DNA from: Tanytarsus gracilentus
Lineage: Eukaryota > Arthropoda > Insecta > Diptera > Chironomidae
NCBI GenBank assembly: GCA_038502055.1
Contig: JAXRKN010000040.1
Location: forward strand, 2,170,001 to 2,234,000
DNA length: 64,000 nucleotides
Reading direction: 5' to 3'
Position 1 is the stretch's first letter, and every line of letters starts with the position of its first letter. The notes beneath the pieces were generated by a model that saw only the letters and a program-made list of their open reading frames with translations, had not been told where the DNA came from and did no database searches. The position numbers were made by a program, and so were the translations under genes. Below are positions 61,232 through 64,000 of this stretch, piece after piece.

Positions 61232-64000
61232 TTTCAGAGTTATTTTCGCAAAGTTAAAAGCTCTTCAGCACTGAATTGAATAAAAGAGTTGAATTGAAGA
61301 AAATTGAAAGGAAACATTTCTCGCCATTTTGGTGGAAAATAGCTTGAACAAGGATCTCGCAAATATTGCATCAAACATGAAAGTCAAAATGTTTACGAAG
61401 AAAAAGAAATTTGACACACTTTTGGGAAAATCATCGAGAAGAAAGAGCGCAACACATACAAGACTCGAGAGTCGAGATGAGTCGTCATATTTCATATAAA
61501 TAAGAAAAAGCTTGTACACAAAAATTCTGTTTACACGTTTAACGAAAAAAATTGATTTTTTTTCTCTCTCTATCTTAAACAAGCAGCAACTGAGCACAAA
61601 AGACAACGAGGTTTATGTTTGCATTGCAAAATAATAATAATAAAAAATTGTTATGATTGCTAAAGCAGCAGAAACAGCATGGATTAATATACGAACAAAG
61701 TGAAAAATGCATTTCTGAGTTTTCAGATTAAATTAACTTTTTTCTCGCTCGTGCTGATGTAGCGTTCTTTTGTATGGCATTGCATTGTTTTGAATTCAAC
61801 TTTTATCACAACCCACAATAAAATTAGTTTTACCCGTTAGAATTAAAATTTCCCTGGATTTATTTGAGTGCTTGCAACACAAATAAAAATTATCAAGGAA
61901 ATATTTTATTGTCAAGCGAAATTATAAAATAATTTCAGCATTAAGTTTAAAAACTTTAAAGGTATTTTTTTGTTCAAATTTTTAATTAAATTTAGTTGTT
62001 GATTTATTATTAATTAGTCTGGCTATTTAAATTTTTTCATGGTTTTAAAATTTTAAAAATTATTTACTTCTTCATTCTAACATCCAAATTTTTAATTGAA
62101 TAAAAGTTCATCTGAGCTCATATAAAAACAATTTTCATGTGAGTTTTGAAACTGAGCGAATATTTTTGTTTTCCTTTAGCATAAAACTTTCTCAAATGAA
62201 TTCATCCAACCTCATTAGTGAACACTCATACTCTGAAAATTATTTCCTCTTAGTCAACCTAACTCCCACTTTATAGCCTAACACTCGTTTCACCTTTATT
62301 TTCTCCATCTCATGCAACCCCTTACTCTAGTCCGCTCCCATTTAGTAATTTTAAATTGAAAATTATTATTGTTATGAGCTTGAAACGAGTGGTTGGAGCA
62401 ATAGAAGGAAAAGGTACGGGGAAAATGCTGTTAGATGTTAAAGCTCTAGCATCTGATTGAAACAGGAGCTTTTTCTAATTGAATTTACTGAGAAAGATAT
62501 CAAGTGGGTGTTTGAAAACGTTGATTGAGCTTTAAATAGATGAAAGCTTTTCATGGAAATGAAATCGATATGGTATTAAAAAGCTGCTCAAGAGATAAAC
62601 TAAATTAACAAAAGCCAGCAATCGGGACAGCAAAAAGTATTTAATAATAGAAAAGCTTTTGGTATGCACTTTTATGCCTTTTCATCATTGGTGAGGTCAT
62701 TTGATTCACAACACAAAACTGACTAATCTTTTTCTCTCTTTCGTATACATGTCCACATGATGCTCCATCGAGATAATCGGTTGATGATATGTCTCTATGG
62801 AGCGATCCTAAGAGAAAAAATCTCATATTCATATACTGCCTGTACTGTGAACTGCTGTCCAACCCCATAATTGAGAATTTTATCGAAATCCTTTGAGATG
62901 GTAAATGAGTTAAGCACAGTTGAAAGAGCAACTTAAACAGCATGAAATGGCATTAAGTAAATAACAGAATAAAACCTCAAATTGCTTCGTAAAATGTAGA
63001 AAGGATTTTAAAATTTTTGTAGACATCTTATTATGAAATTATTTGAGCAAATTAAATTTTCACGTTTTCATAAATTTGCTCTAGAAATCTGAGAAATGAA
63101 AATTCTTACTAATTTCAAATTATTCCAAAAATCAACAAAAATGAGAAAATTAAATTTTCATCAATTCTAATTAAGTTCAACTACCTTAAGTATTTTAATT
63201 TCTAATTTAAACTGGATCTTAAATTTGAAGCATTGAGGAAAGTTAATATTTAATAGCCTGAAAGGTTAAAAGCTTATTCTCGAGTGCTTTACCAAAAACT
63301 TTTAGGCTAAAAGTTTAAGGCACATATGGGAATTAAATTTTCATACAAGTAATTTTTTTGCTACCCAACGGAAGCGGTTGTTTGGAAAACATCCAAAATG
63401 GTTTCAGTGATTTTTTATTCTTCAAAGTTTTAGAAAATTTTCAGATCAACTTTCGCATGTGAAATTTTTAACTAAATTTTCCTTTAAAAAAATGAAACTT
63501 GATTGAAATATAAAACGATCAAATTTTAAAACAAGTCTTTTACTAGTACTTCTTGAAATGAGTAAGAAAGGATTCTGAAATCCTTTTATTTGAGTTAAAC
63601 CCAGCAATAATCACCGAAAATTTAATCAAGACTTTTCATCTTTAAGAAGCTATTGAGGCGCATCGTGAAAAGTTAAATCAAGCTATTTATTTCATAAAAT
63701 CCTCCCGTCTCACAATAATCAGCAACATCGCTTAGCACACTGGCAATAGCAACGGCTTTTTTTGTGTAAAGATTGCTTACTCGAGATTTGCACCATCTAC
63801 TTTATTTCGATTTTCATAAATCTCGGTTTACACGCTCTCGTTCATTTTCCTTCCTCCTTAGCACATTTCTTTTTTCTCCATCTTCTTTGAGCGATGAGGC
63901 TGTATAGCAGACTCTACTTAGTTATGGAAAACCATATTTCTTCTCTCTTCTTTTCGCTCTCTTTGCTCATGATTTTTACACACGAACTCTATAAAAACAT
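61232..64000. other. Non-coding right end of window
   Basis: AT-rich with no supportable exon on either strand. A 100-codon open frame at 62641-62943 (minus) shows no recognisable domain and no splice context, and I treat it as chance. This could be intron or upstream sequence of the Gln-rich gene or of a gene beyond the window. Confidence 0.5.

Noticed and set aside
62641..62943. 100-codon minus-strand frame near the right end
   Set aside because: No recognisable domain and no consistent splice sites; length is within chance for this region.

Overview
This is a window of AT-rich eukaryotic nuclear DNA. The proteins are recognisably insect, introns of about 55-60 bp are common, and a few introns run to several kilobases. 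Together these point to a dipteran, most likely a nematoceran (midge, mosquito or sandfly type) with a compact genome. That placement is inference from protein resemblance and intron size; I cannot name the species. Two gene-dense blocks (about 2.5-9.5 kb and 33.8-48.7 kb) alternate with long gene-poor stretches.

Left block (2.5-9.5 kb): an ERGIC-53/LMAN1 cargo lectin on the minus strand is divergent from a BCH-domain (BNIP2/caytaxin-type) gene on the plus strand. A complete katanin p60 microtubule-severing ATPase lies on the same strand inside the first intron of the BCH gene. That intron also carries a 1.0-kb element with terminal inverted repeats.

Middle (about 9.5-33.8 kb): a single large developmental gene, the NK2.1-class homeobox gene scarecrow (scro/Nkx2-1), with six coding exons over 10 kb and extensive non-coding flanks. 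Its homeodomain is split over three exons. The downstream flank contains a 0.64-kb repeat-rich element.

Right block (33.8-48.7 kb): Rat1/Xrn2, whose 3.9-kb last intron hosts a cholinesterase-like gene on the opposite strand; a TMUB-type membrane ubiquitin-like protein; a protein with four Tudor domains (germline/piRNA-type architecture); eIF3e; and Trm112. Tudor and eIF3e are divergent with 188 bp between start codons. eIF3e and Trm112 converge with probably overlapping 3' ends.

Right end (48.7-64 kb): the 3' part of an unrecognised glutamine-rich gene on the minus strand (52.3-54.2 kb), whose 5' exons I could not locate. It is surrounded by a 538-bp near-perfect foldback palindrome, a dispersed repeat in inverted copies near 49.5 and 56.5 kb, and a 760-bp hAT-like MITE with an 8-bp target duplication.

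Most genes are housekeeping or developmental and do not form one pathway. The notable organisation is nesting (katanin within BCH, esterase within Rat1), tight divergent and convergent packing, and several apparently undescribed non-autonomous repeats. I found no CRISPR array, rRNA, tRNA or confident small-RNA gene.
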